From Bolinopsis microptera (lineage: Eukaryota; Ctenophora; Tentaculata; Lobata; Bolinopsidae), in assembly GCF_026151205.1 (NCBI RefSeq), contig NC_087079.1:7102169-7166168 (forward strand): 64,000 nucleotides of DNA. Direction: 5' to 3'. The position numbers and the translations under genes are program-made. The notes under the pieces are model-generated. The model saw only the letters and a list, made by a program, of their open reading frames with translations, had not been told where the DNA came from and searched no databases. Shown one piece after another: positions 10,628-21,216 of the stretch. The first letter of the stretch is position 1; each line of letters starts with the position of its first letter.

Positions 10628-12973
10628 GAGAGATAGAGGCGACGAATCATCGTTTTCAGAAGAGTTCTGGTAAGCAGTGGACTCATCTCTCAGATGGAGT
10701 ACTAACTAGGAGCCAGATTGACTATGTCCTGGTACGGAAGAAGTGGAGGAGCTCAATAAAGAACACCGAGCCATGTAACTCTTTCAATTCCCTGGGCTCT
10801 GACCATCGGGCAGTACTCTCAACTGTAAAGCTCAGTCTTCGAAAGAGCATAAGATTAAGTCCACCACGGGTCACACGTTACGACTTCAGTCGTCTCAAAA
10901 CTGATCAAGAGTTGCAGATCATGTATGGAGTTGAAGTTAGAAATAGGTATAGTGCACTCTTGAGTGAGGAACAACTAGATATATGTCCTACTTATGACGT
11001 CACCACTAAGTATGGAAAGTTTATTGAAGCAGTGAAGTATGCAAATAGGAAGCATCTTCCACATAAACCTAAGAAGCGGTATGACGATCCTGCCAACGAC
11101 CCAAGAGTAGAGGAAGCCAGAAGCAAATTGTTTGCTGCCAAGGAGAGCTACCATCTGGATCCTTGTGAAGATAGCAGACAGACAGTTGCCGAGGAGAAAG
11201 ACACTCTCTCTGAATGCTACCGTACTGTGGAGGAAGAGCTGCTTAAACAGAAAATAAGAAAAGCTGTAAACGCAGCCGATAGATGCAAGAACAAGGAGAG
11301 CTGGGATCTTGTTAATGAGGTCAGTGGGAGAAAGAAGAAGCCATGTGGTCTTGTAGAAGGAGGTAGTAAAGAGGGTAGATCGAGAGCCTGGAAAGACCAC
11401 TTTACCAAGCTACTTGGACAACCTCCAGTAGTTCCAAACGAAGAAGTGGACATACCAGTCGTACATCCACCACAAAACATCAGTGTAGATAAGTTCACCG
11501 AGACCGAACTGGAGGAGGCTACGAAATCGATCAAAGAAGGTAAAGCATTTGGAGAGGATGGAGTTGCCCCTGAAGTGCTGAAGAGGGTAGATGTTGATGA
11601 TTTGATCCTCGACTTCTGCAATAAAGCACTAGTTGATGGTGATGTTCCTGACCAATGGAAGCACCTAAACATCGTGCCTGTTCCAAAGAAAGGGAATTTG
11701 ACCAAAGTAGATAACTTCAGAGGTATTGCACTGACATCTATAGTGAGGTCTGTGAGTAAGACTCTCAATAAGATGATACTGAACAGGATCAAACCTACCA
11801 TGGAGGACATCTTAAGGATCAATCAGAACGGATTTAGAGAGAGAGTAGGTCAACAACTAGTCATATTCTTGGCCTAAGAAGGGTATTCGAGGGAGCTCGG
11901 GATAAAGATCTGACCGCGGTAAAGCTCTTCATTGATTTCAAGAAGGCATTCGACAGCGTACACCGTGGACTCCTCATGAAGATCCTCCTGGCATATGGCA
12001 TTCCCAAGGAGATTGTAGGCTTGATACAAAGAATGTATGCAGATACTTTTGCTCGTGTGATTACCGAGGATGGTCTGAGTGAAGCATTCTTTATTCTAGC
12101 AGGAGTGATGCAGGGAGACACCTTGGCGCCCTATCTATTCATAATCGTAATTGACTACATTATGAGGGTGTCCCTAGAGGGTAGGGACTTTGGGTTTACT
12201 CTACACCCTAGAAGAAGCCGACGCTATCCGGCTGTCAAGGTCACTGATGTGGACTTTGCTGACGACCTTGCTCTTATAACAGATAGTGTTGCGGAGGCAC
12301 AAGATTTCCTCAGGAGTCTGGAACTGGCCGCCAACTCAGTTAACTCCAGCTCAACGAGGGGAAAACTAAGTACATGGGAATCAACATACGAGATGATGAT
12401 AACCCGACTCTGGTTGCTGGGAGCGGGAAGACCATTGAGAAAGTCGATCACTTTGTATATTTGGGTAGTAGAATGAAGAGTTCGGAGAAGGACTTCGAAG
12501 TGAGGAAAGCTAAGGCATGGGGAGCGTGTCACCAGATGAAGCTTGTATGGAAGTCGGATATGCGTAGAGATCTCAAGATACGACTGTTCCTGGCTACAGT
12601 TGAGTCCATCCTACTGTATGGCTCTAAAACATGGACTGTCAACCAGACCCTCGCAAAACGTATTGATGGATGTTATACAAGAATGCTGAGGATGGCGCTT
12701 AACATAGACTGGAAAGAGCGGCAGACTAACGCCAAGGTGTATGGACACCTCATCAGAGCATCTGATAAGATAGCTGAACGGAGGATGAGACTGGCAGGTC
12801 ATCTAGCCAGACACGAAGAACTTCTGAGTCATCAACTTCTCTTCTGGGAACCCCTTCAAGGACATCGTCGAAGGGGAAGACCACACCTCACATATATTGA
12901 CATCCTTCGGAAGGACACGGGGCTTGACGACAGCAAGGAGATTAACAAACTCATGCTGGATAGACAGATTTGA
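10628..12973 (+). pseudogene. RTE-like non-LTR retrotransposon, 5'-truncated and frameshifted
   Basis: From the left: the end of an APE-type endonuclease (RSQIDYVLVRKKW, then LGSDHRAVLST), a linker, then RT motifs: KAFGEDGVAPEVLK, VPVPKKGNLTKVDNFRGIAL, NQNGFR, FIDFKKAFDSVHRGLL, GVMQGDTLAPYLF, VDFADDLAL with the catalytic ADD, and VDHFVYLGSRM. The C-terminal region has ILLYGSKTWT, RMRLAGHLARH and GHRRRGRPHLTYID. Frameshifts occur near 11840 and 12345, so three reading frames are needed and the copy is inactive. The motif set fits RTE/BovB-like elements. The start is 5'-truncated within the endonuclease, typical of target-primed reverse transcription. Confidence 0.9.
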
Positions 12974-13019
12974 AAAAAAACTATCTCTGTTCGGACGTTG
13001 AAGCCGCCCTAAGTCGTAA

Positions 13020-13530
13020 GTCGAGTAATTATTATAATTAGTGTAATTAATGCAATTAGTATAATTAATACAATAAGCATAATTATTATAATTAGTATGA
13101 TCAGTATGATTAGTATAATTAACAAAATTAGTATAAATGGAATAATTAGTTAATTTAGCATTATTAATATAATTAGCATATTTAGTTAAATTATCAAAAT
13201 TAATATAATTATCAAAATCAACATAATTAGCAAAATTAGTATAATTAGCAAAATTAGTTGATTAGCAAATTTAGTATAATTAGCAAAATTAGTATAATTA
13301 GAAAAAATAGTGTAATTAGCAAAATTAGTGTAATTAGCAAAATTAGTGTGTGTAATTGACGAAATTAGTATAATTAGCAAAATTAATGTAAGTAAGGAAA
13401 TTAGTGTAATTAGCAAAATTAGTATAATTAGCAAAATTAGTATAACTAACAAAATCATTATAATTAGCAAAATTATTATGATTAGCGAAATTAGTAAATT
13501 AAACATAATTATCATATTAATCTAAATAGC
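13020..13530. repeat. AT-rich array of ATTAGTATAATTAGCAAA-type units
   Basis: About 500 bp of degenerate 12-17-bp units (ATTAGTATAATTAGCAAA). It begins immediately after the LINE 3' end, and closely similar arrays recur at 53966-54360 and 57300-57695. It may have grown from the LINE's own A/T-rich 3' tail. Long hydrophobic ORFs on the minus strand are by-products of the repeat. Confidence 0.8.
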
Positions 13531-15649
13531 ATCTCGTTGAGATTATCAAATAGTAAATTACGCAATATTGTGGTCGATTTCTGCCATAAATGATTTAAAC
13601 AGAATATTTTCTCACTCTTTAATTTTGGCCAATAAGTTCATGTCGTGAGCCACTAATTTTGGGTCTTATAGTGGCATTTTATTTAAATGGTGAGTTTATA
13701 GAAGCACTTACAGTACCTTGTTCAATTATTTATTTGTTTATTATATGTATATGATGTATTATTTTATGGCCTTGCTGAAATGTTTTATTCGAAAGAGAGT
13801 TGTCAGATTACACATTTAATTATTGCACCTGTTTGAAAGAAATCATAGTCATTAACTAACGAAGTAATGTAATTAAACTGAAAAGTCAAAAGTAATACAA
13901 CTATGTGCTTTTAAATTAGTACTTTAAAAAAGTAATGTAAATTGTAAAATGAAATTTATTTAAATTTCTTATTTAAAAAAACATCAGTTAAAAATATACA
14001 CCTTAAATAATAATATCAGTAATAATATACACCTTAAAGAAAATAATCACACTCCACACAACATTTATTTTATAAATTTCAAAATAAATCTCTGAATTTC
14101 TCGGTGAATGCCGATTTATAAAAACGTTCACAATGATTTAAAGTTATCTCTCAAAAAAATCCGATTCCATTTATCAATCGGTTGCATTTCTTAAAATGTC
14201 AAAAGGGACACCGGTTCTGCTGTTCGGTATGGTGTACAATGTTTACCATCTTCAGTGGTAGGTTGATACTATTACTAGTCAAATTGTTCATTAAGATAGC
14301 TTGAAATGTCTGGTTACAGCAGTATCTCACAGTGGCGGAGGTCCGTGTCTTTTCTCGTGATCTTCATTTCAATATCATGAGGCTCGTTCCTGGATTCTGA
14401 AATGGTCGAGTGACAAAAATCTGTTATTATGTAGTTTTTGGCAAACACCACATTTCGTGTTCGGAACGTAAAAGTAGAAATGATCACATTTCATGAAATA
14501 ATAATTATTGAACAGTTTGTAGAAAAATTTAACCGAGAAGAAAATGTTCACTTCTTGTACTTACTATTCACAGCTGCCTAACAAGGTTTACAAAGGGTTC
14601 ACATTTTGTTTTGTCAGTTGAAAGGTTCGTTCCTACTGAGTAAGGGTCTGAAATAAATTGTTATAATATGATATAATAGCACTACATGCATATTTATGAA
14701 AACGTTTAAAATGATTAATCCGATTCCATTTATCAATCGGTTGCATTTCTTAAAATGTTAAAAGGGACACCGGTTCTACTGTTCGGTACGTGTACAATGT
14801 TTACCATCTTCAGTGGTAGGTTGATACTATTACTAGTCAAATTGTTCATTAAGATCGCTTGAAATGTCTGGTTACAGCAGTATCTCACAGTGGCGGAGGT
14901 CTGTGTCTTCTCTCTATATCATGAGGCTCGTTCCTGGATTCTGAAAGGGTAGAGTGACAAAAATCTGTTATTATGTAGTTTTTGGTAAACACCACATTTC
15001 GTGTTCGGAACGTAAAAGTAGAAATGATCACATTTCATGAATTAATAATTATTGAACAGTTTGTAGACAAATTTAACCGAGAAGAATATTTTCACTTCTT
15101 GTACTTACTATTCACAGCTGCTTAAAAAGGTTTACAGAGGGTTCACATTTTTTTTATCAGTTGAAAGGTTCGTTCCTACTGAGTAAGGGTCTGAAATAAA
15201 TTGTTATTAAATATGATGTAATAGCAAAACTTTGGTAACTCTTTGAATAGATTTTAAATTTTGTTTAATGTTAAATACATATTTACAAATAATATGTATT
15301 TAACATTGAATAATGTTAATAAATATTTATAAACACAAATATGTCTCACAGTGATGGAGTTTTGTGTCTTTTTCAGGGTATTCATCACTTATCAATGCCA
15401 CAAAGCTCGTTTCTGTAATCTGTATTCTGAAATGGTGATTTTATTGCCGATCAGTGACACATTATTTCCGGTATTGTACATGTAATTTCTGATGATCAGC
15501 ACAGTTCATGTTCAAAATTTGATCACAGTCAAGTTCAAAATAAGATAGATAATAGCAATGTGTTTTAAATAGCAATTGAATTTTAGGAATTCAGCACAAT
15601 AGAAGTGTTATCACGAAAAAGCACTTAAAAAAGGTCATTTTTTACTAAC
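13531..15649. repeat. Tandemly related units within segment A, with candidate terminal exons
   Basis: Two similar units (about 14155-14690 and 14705-15225) and a more distant third (15330-15560) share TCACAGTGGCGGAGG.., ..GGCTCGTTCC..GAATTCTGAAATGG and GAACGTAAAAGTAGAAATGATC. On the minus strand each has a splice-acceptor-like CCATTTCAG followed by a short open stretch in phase 1, e.g. NEPHDIEMKITRKDTDLRHC then stop. They look like duplicated 3'-terminal exons of the modular gene on the minus strand, but no transcript supports this. Confidence 0.4.
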
Positions 15650-15741
15650 CTTCAATTCGAGCATTAATTGGTTGAAGCTGATATCCTCTCTTTCTTCCTG
15701 TTGAACATTCGTATAGTCTTTATACAGCATCGTCTTCGTTC
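15650..15741 (-). pseudogene. Candidate cytoplasmic-tail exon (YTNV type), copy A1, frame-disrupted
   Basis: Minus-strand block bounded by CTCCAG/ and /GTTAGT splice-like signals. It matches the exon at 60040-60129, whose translation contains KLYKDYTNVQQEEKEDIS, but is 92 rather than 90 nt. The two extra bases (near 15661) break the downstream phase, so this copy is likely non-functional. Confidence 0.4.
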
Positions 15742-16497
15742 CTGGAGTTGGTTATTAATAACTTAAAATAAAAGTAAATTATCATTAATTGACGATATAA
15801 AGATCTTCTCGCTTTTGCCATTTGAAATGGAAAGCACCGGATTTCCAGTCAGTTTCTAATATTTGCTAGACAATATCACCAAGCTATCAATGGTGTATGG
15901 TATTACAATTAACTAGATGCTACGTATTAAGTATAGGTACGTACCGTAGTTGTAGCTGCTGATAAAAGCTGAAAGTAGGTTTTAAAAATAAAAACGAAGG
16001 CAAATAAGTTTGCTTTTCTAAGGTTGTTATATATTACGGCTGGATAAACTTCAGCAGTTCAAAACTAATTACAAGACTACAAATCTATTATATTTATTGA
16101 GTATTATGTAACGCGATGGAAATATTTTAAGCGGGTAATATTATCCTGTCCAAACCCAGGATACATAACATGAAGACTTTATTGTAATTTTGTAAGAGAA
16201 GTATCAATATAAGCCTAATAATGTTTAAAATTTTTTGGACATTGATTGAGCAGTTTTTGAAAGATTTCGACGAAAAGAGTAACCCTCCGCTTCTTGTACT
16301 TACTGCTCACAGCTCATAAAATGGTCAACAAAGGATTCACATTTTGTCTTTTTAGTTGAAAGGTTCGTTCCTAATGAGTAAGGGTCTGAAACAAATTATT
16401 ATAATATGATATAATAGCAATACATCAAACCTTTGTTAAATCTTTGAATGATTTTGAATTTAATTTAATGTTAAATACATATTTATAAATAATATGT
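15742..16497. other. Segment A sequence between the exon-like blocks and the LTR element
   Basis: Includes a possible 24-nt microexon on the minus strand near 15948-15971, corresponding to 60340-60363. The rest is AT-rich and paralogous to 60130-60892. No independent gene. Confidence 0.45.
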
Positions 16498-16577
16498 TGT
16501 TATGATTGTTACTAACGATGTTACTTATCTTAGCATGGAGCTTTAGCTCACTCTTATCACAAAGGTAAGAGCAAGCT
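16498..16577 (+). repeat. 5' LTR, internally shortened
   Basis: About 80 bp: the first ~33 bp match the start of the 3' LTR (19050), and the next ~48 bp match 20013-20060. The approximately 930 bp that separates these blocks in the 3' LTR is absent. Either this LTR has a deletion or the 3' LTR has an insertion. Confidence 0.65.
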
Positions 16578-16589
16578 ACGAACGACGCT

Positions 16590-17458
16590 ATGGATGAACA
16601 AATGAAAGAGGTGCAGGCCAGCTTGGCTTTGTTGATGAAGAACAACAAGGAAATGTCGGAGAAGATCGCAGCCCTGGAAGTAGAGAACCGGGAGATCAAG
16701 AAGAATGCTGGCAATGTTCAGGAGCGGATCCAGGAGAATAAAGCGAAGTGGGAGGAAATGAACAAGGAAGCAGTAGAGTTGCTCCAGCGGATGACATTGG
16801 CCCAAGAGGACTTGGCGAATGACAATGTCGAGGCGGAGTACTTTCAGAAGAGTTGCGTAGATACAGTATTAGCCTGTACAATGCTGACGGGCAGTTATGG
16901 CGGAGAAATGGCCCAAGGAAGCACCAAGGTGAAACAGGAGCCAGTAGAGGAAAAAGTACTGGGGACGCCGTACGACGCGATGGGAAAGGAAGAGAGGATA
17001 GACCTATCTTTTGGACACGACGGGGACTACTCTGCAGTTTCAATGAGAAGGTTCATCGAGAGATATAAAGTGGTCAAAGAGCTGAACATGCGGGCACGAC
17101 TGAGACGGTGGGACTCCCCATCCTACAGGTCTGGGAAGCTGACGCTTTGTCTGCAAGGTGAAGCATTTGACTACGTGAGTTTTGCGAGCTCCATGCTGAA
17201 TCCGTGGACAAGTAACGACGAATTACTTGTAAGTAAGTTGAAGGATAAATTCACGAATGTACAGGCAATCGAGCTGAACATTCTTGGGTTTGAGAAGAGT
17301 ATCCAGGAGCCCAGGGAGACAATCAGTGACTACATGACCCGACTGCAAATGACGGTGAAAGAGGCATACGACGGAGATAGCCAATTAGACCTCGACAGAA
17401 GGGTGGCATGGAAGTTTGTAAGTGGATTGGGGGACGAGAGGATCATCCATACAGGTAC
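16590..17458 (+). CDS. Gag-like protein of the LTR element (truncated)
   Basis: The N-terminal ~75 residues are a Lys/Glu-rich predicted coiled coil. The central part resembles the Ty3/gypsy retrotransposon gag fold: LCLQGEAFDYV, then ELLVSKLKDKF and DYMTRLQMTVKEAYDG, then RRVAWKFVSGLGDERI. This protein would form the particle shell. The reading frame closes at 17495, shortly after the junction with integrase sequence near 17450, where protease, RT and RNase H have been deleted. No CCHC knuckle remains. The start ATG at 16590 follows the 5' LTR by about a dozen bases. Confidence 0.75.
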
Positions 17459-18505
17459 GTCCTCCAAATGCAAGATGTGTTTAGTCGGTTCATAATCTTT
17501 GTACCGAGCATTGATGCAAGAGCAAAAACGGCAGCAGATGCAGTGGTCGAGAGATGGATAAGTCTTTTCGGGATCCCGGAAAAGATGAGATCAGATAGAG
17601 GTCCACATTTTATTGCAGAGGTGTTCGAGGAACTGTGTAAAAGAGTGGGTATCAGACACAAGTTGGGTTCACCGGGACACCCCCAGAGCCAGGGGCAAGT
17701 AGAGAGGCAGAACCAGTTAATGAACCAGATCAGATGCCTTTGCGAGAACGATGGGGAGAAGTGGCCGGAGGCCTTATACCTGGTACAAGGGAGCCACAAC
17801 AACTCGATCAACGCTACAACAGGTTTTACTCCAGCTAGGCTTTTGTTTGGCAGGGATTTTAACCGACCAGACGACATGATTGCTCAGGAGAGGGATAAGG
17901 TGAAGAAGCCTGGAACAACTGTATTGGAGGAGAGGGACGAAGAATGCAGACTGTTGACTGAGCAAGCACGAACAAACCTGGTCGAATATCAAGAGGAGAG
18001 AGTGGAATCAGCAGAGAAAGAAGGACCCTGCAAAACCCCGTACGAAGTAGGCGACTTGGTGCGTTATATGCTCACAGACGAAGCAAGGAGCAATAAAGGC
18101 GGGAAGACATCCCCCCGCTACTCGGAGCCGTACAGGGTAACAGCGATCAAGGGTGACGGATATACTTACACGATGGAGCCAGTGGATAAGGACAGTAGAG
18201 GCACGCGTAAAGATAGACGGTTCAACTACTTGAAAACGCACAAGAGAGTAGTGAGCAGTGAGGTGGCTCTGGAGCCGGACACCCCTACGATGACACAACC
18301 CCAGCGAGATGAACTACACCCTCAAGTGAACGACGGTGTTCCGGAGGTCATGGAACAGTCCCCGGTAGCTCCACCTGATGCGGCGCTAACTGTTCGGAGA
18401 TCCGGGAGGACTAGGAATCCAGCGAGGTTACTGCAGGCGGACGGGAAGAAGAAGCGGTACGAAGATGCAGAGGCCAGCGGACAACCAGACGCAGATGAGG
18501 ATTGA
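17450..18505 (+). CDS. Integrase (DDE, retroviral-type core) of the LTR element, N-truncated
   Basis: Integrase joins element DNA ends to target DNA. The core has the three acidic residues in QDVFSRF, MRSDRGPHF and QGQVERQ; spacing from the second Asp to the Glu is 35 residues, the classic D,D(35)E. The HHCC zinc-binding N-terminus is missing because of the gag-integrase deletion. A GPY/F-like C-terminal part (SEPYRVTAI) and a basic tail with RRSGRTRNPARLL follow. The frame is open to 18505 and has a possible start at 17408 in gag sequence, in a different frame from gag. Fusion by frameshift is possible but unlikely to give an active enzyme. Confidence 0.85.
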   Translation, partial: YRYVLQMQDVFSRFIIFVPSIDARAKTAADAVVERWISLFGIPEKMRSDRGPHFIAEVFEELCKRVGIRHKLGSPGHPQSQGQVERQNQLMNQIRCLCENDGEKWPEALYLVQGSHNNSINATTGFTPARLLFGRDFNRPDDMIAQERDKVKKPGTTVLEERDEECRLLTEQARTNLVEYQEERVESAEKEGPCKTPYEVGDLVRYMLTDEARSNKGGKTSPRYSEPYRVTAIKGDGYTYTMEPVDKDSRGTRKDRRFNYLKTHKRVVSSEVALEPDTPTMTQPQRDELHPQVNDGVPEVMEQSPVAPPDAALTVRRSGRTRNPARLLQADGKKKRYEDAEASGQPDADED

Positions 18506-18654
18506 TGGAATTTGGGGTATTTCAGAGGGTAATAGGACATTTGGGACATGATAGAAATGATACAAATATGTTATACTATTTATCATGACTATTGGATTAA
18601 TATGATACATAACGATATTATATTATACATGACAGTCAATTCATGACCGTCATT

Positions 18655-18905
18655 TTGTTATAACGCGAGGAACGGACATTATCATTATCATGAGGGACAT
18701 TATTAACATGATTAATAATATATTATTGACAATGAGAATCTTGGTATAACGTGATGAACAGACATTATTATTATCATGAGGGACGTTATTTACATGATTA
18801 ATAATATTTTATTGACGATGAGAATCTTGTTATAACGTGATGAACGGACACTATTATTATCATGAGGGACATTATTTACATGAATAATAATATTTTATCA
18901 CGTTG
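18655..18905. repeat. ~84-bp tandem repeat, about three units
   Basis: Units start TATAACGxGAxGAACGGACA and contain ATTATCATGAGGGACxTTATT and ATTAATAATAT. They lie between the integrase stop and the 3' LTR, in the position of the element's 3' untranslated region. Confidence 0.8.
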
Positions 18906-19057
18906 AACTTTTACCCCAATGTCAATATCCAGCTTATTGATTGGGAAGGATGTAAAGGATACGCAGATTGATAACGATTCAAATAATTATCATTTGGAAA
19001 GACGTCTAGTAACATACATTGGAAGATAACGTGGAATCTAAGATATTGTTGTTATGA

Positions 19058-19441
19058 TTGTTACTAACGATGTTACTTACAATCATTAACTACCTTGATT
19101 TAAATATTAATATTTCCACAGAAGGACTAGAAATATCAGTGTATAACAAAACCGATGATTTTAATTTTCATGTTGTATCCCTTACATTTCCTCACAGTAA
19201 CATCCCAACCGAGGTTGGCTACAACGTTTTTTCAAGTCAAGTTCTTAGATATGGTAATGTTTGCACTAGATTGGATATCTTTACCTCCCATCTTCACAAA
19301 ATATTCAAAATTCTAATTGATAGAGGATATAGCCGTGATAGACTGATTAAAGGCATTAAACGTTGTCTGAGGAAATATGATAACGTTTTCAGGAAGTTCG
19401 GTATTCTAGATGACCATAACATTATTAAAGAACTCCCCTGA
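19058..19441 (+). pseudogene. Fragment of a retroelement-encoded protein (conserved post-RT region)
   Basis: The ORF of 127 residues includes FPHSNIPTEVGYNVFSSQVL, then RYGNVCTRLDIFTSHLHKI and LIDRGYSRDRLIKGIKRCLR. This resembles the conserved sequence (nfPfldgniP..YGvYiSQLiRyarvC.....F..R...L...Ll.qGY) found in many invertebrate retroelement proteins next to RT. The match is from memory of the family pattern; no RT motif is present here. The ORF ends LP-stop just before an AT-rich stretch. Confidence 0.5.
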
Positions 19442-19673
19442 TATCTTTTGATTTATTGAAACACGGGTACTAACTCTGCTAAACTGAACAAATTCTGAAA
19501 CTTAGATGAATAAGTGTACAACGTGCTAAACCGAAGTTCAGACTGACCAGTGAAAATGGGCGAGCGTACCAAGTGTCATTTAAATTAGAAGTTTTAGTCA
19601 GTGATTTATTATTGAAGCTTGTAATTACAATATCTAATGCTCCTATAAATACTTTAATTAATTGTTTGTTCCG

Positions 19674-19940
19674 TTATTCTTTTTCCTTCCTCTTTTCCTT
19701 GTCATCCCCTTTAGTTTTAAGATTCTTGCCATAAATGGCTACAGCTAACACTATTAATGCTAAGTACCAAACAACAAGTGGGAGGTGGATCGTTGGTATA
19801 CCATTAAATCGATTTAACACCGCAATTCCAGTCGCAAGCCTGGGACCACTACTAGCATAGTCACAACATCTACAAAGCTGCCATATAGCCTGACTGACAA
19901 TTTTCTCGACTGACTGACAATGTTTCTTCTTTTTGCCCAT
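19674..19940 (-). CDS. Small ORF with one predicted membrane helix, unknown
   Basis: 88 residues: a basic start MGKKKKHC, a Cys pair (CRCCDYA), a hydrophobic segment LPLVVWYLALIVLAVAIYG long enough for one membrane helix, and a highly charged tail KTKGDDKEKRKEKE. It lies antisense in the extra part of the 3' LTR. Composition resembles a real membrane microprotein, but the length is near chance for this window and no family was recognised. Confidence 0.25.
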   Translation of the reverse strand: MGKKKKHCQSVEKIVSQAIWQLCRCCDYASSGPRLATGIAVLNRFNGIPTIHLPLVVWYLALIVLAVAIYGKNLKTKGDDKEKRKEKE

Positions 19941-20068
19941 TTAGAATACAAAGATTAGTACATTTTAGCTTATGATTAATATTATATTTTTACCTATAGT
20001 TTACCTAGATTATCTTAGCATGGAGCTTTAGCTCACTCTTATCACAAAGGTAAGAGCAAGTCATTTCA

Positions 20069-20442
20069 ATGTATTTAACATTGAATAATTTTTATGAATG
20101 TTTAAAAACACAAATATTTCTCACAGTGATGGAGTTATGTGTCTTTTTCAAGGTATTCATCACTTATCAATGCCATGAAGCTCGTTTCTTTAATATGTAT
20201 TCTGAAATGGTGATTTTATTGCCGAGTGACACTTTATTTCTGGTATTGTACATGTGATTTCTGGCAATCAACACGGTTCATGTTCAAAATGTAAAATTTG
20301 GTCACAGTTAAATTGGAAAATAATTTAAATAATAGCAATGTGTTTTAAATAGCAAGTGAATTTTAGGAATTCAGCACAATAGAAATGTTGCAGTATATGA
20401 CGAAAAAAACAAACACTTTAAGTGGACATTTTTCTTACTAAC
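20069..20442. other. Segment A after the LTR insertion
   Basis: Paralogous to 60890-61266. On the minus strand, the block near 20125-20205 has an acceptor-like CCATTTCAG and a short open frame containing ETSFMALISDEYLEKDT before a stop, another candidate terminal exon. Otherwise AT-rich. Confidence 0.4.
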
Positions 20443-20548
20443 CTTGAATTCTCATAGATTAATTGGAGCTGATATTCTCTCACTTTCTTCCTGTTCATCT
20501 CTATTCTGTCGACATTCGTATAGACTTTATACATCATCGTCTTTGTTC
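20443..20548 (-). pseudogene. Candidate cytoplasmic-tail exon (YTNV type), copy A2
   Basis: 106-nt block, CCCCAG/..../GTTAGTAAG on the minus strand, open in the same phase as its copy at 61267-61372. Translation contains MMYKVYTNVDRIEMNRKK. YTNV fits the YxN pattern bound by Grb2-type SH2 domains. It is classed as a candidate only, because neighbouring exons in segment A are broken. Confidence 0.4.
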
Positions 20549-21216
20549 CTGGGGTTGTTAATTAATAACTTGAGATAGGAATAGATTATCATTAGACCTT
20601 ATTAAGATCTTCTGGTTTTTGTCATTTGAAATGGAAATCACCGGATTTGCGGTTAGTTTCTAATATTTGATAAACTATATCATCAATGGTTTATGTTGTA
20701 ACATTTAGCTGGATTCTACGTACATCTCACGATTGTATTAATTGTTTTAGTTTAAATTTAATATATTTATGAAACAAAGTGTTTTACTGTGTTATAATGA
20801 AAATGCATTCTTTGTTAAATTTTTGAATTTAAATTGATTTTACATTTTATTTTACTTTGTCAAATGCTGTTGTGTTGAGATCTCGATAACTTTTCTGGGG
20901 ACTTATGGGTACTGGGTTTCTGCTGTCATACTTTTCCAACCGGAAAACTCAAACATACATTTTCTTATTTAGAATTTAGATATCTAAGTTAGATTGCAGT
21001 ATCATCTGAGCTATTTGTCATAGTCCATCAACTGTAAGATTAAATTAAATCAGTTTTCTATAGTAATATAACCATTAACCAACTCTCCCCGGCCCCTTAC
21101 GACATTATTTTACCCCCTTTCGTCGGTTATGCTGATACTACCCTGGTTGTATGAAGAGTTTAGTTATCCTTTTGTAGTGATACTATGGTCATTTAGCATA
21201 TCTGCTTCTGCAATAC
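20549..21216. other. Intron-like sequence of the minus-strand modular gene, copy A
   Basis: Paralogous to 61373-62034. The candidate exon corresponding to 61655-61806 is disrupted here: extra bases in TTTAGAATTTAG introduce an immediate in-frame stop, and 15 bases (AGAGCAGGTTACCTC) present in copy B are missing. Confidence 0.5.

Larger units (their letters stand above)
16498..20068 (+). mobile_element. Defective Ty3/gypsy-like LTR retrotransposon with 4-bp TSD
   Basis: The element starts TGTTATGATTGTTAC and ends TCATTTCA (TG..CA). It is flanked by ATGT on both sides (16494-16497 and 20069-20072). The paralogous site near 60890 in segment B reads straight through with a single ATGT, giving an empty-site control. 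It carries a gag-like ORF joined to an integrase ORF; protease, RT and RNase H are missing. The two LTR-like ends share two blocks (TGTTATGATTGTTACTAACG.. and CTTAGCATGGAGCTTTAGCT..) that adjoin at the 5' end but are about 930 bp apart at the 3' end. It is non-autonomous. Confidence 0.88.
19050..20068 (+). repeat. 3' LTR, long form containing two foreign-looking ORFs
   Basis: Starts TGTTATGATTG and ends TCATTTCA, 1,019 bp. Compared with the 5' LTR it has an extra ~930 bp (about 19083-20012) bounded by TTA on both sides. The extra part holds an RT-associated ORF fragment on + and a small ORF on -. It may be an insertion into this LTR after or during the element's mobilisation. Confidence 0.6.

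Noticed and set aside
13186-13515. Ile/Leu-repeat hydrophobic ORF as a membrane protein (also 54138, 57472)
   Set aside because: Translation of the AT-rich ATTAGTATAATTAGCAAA array.
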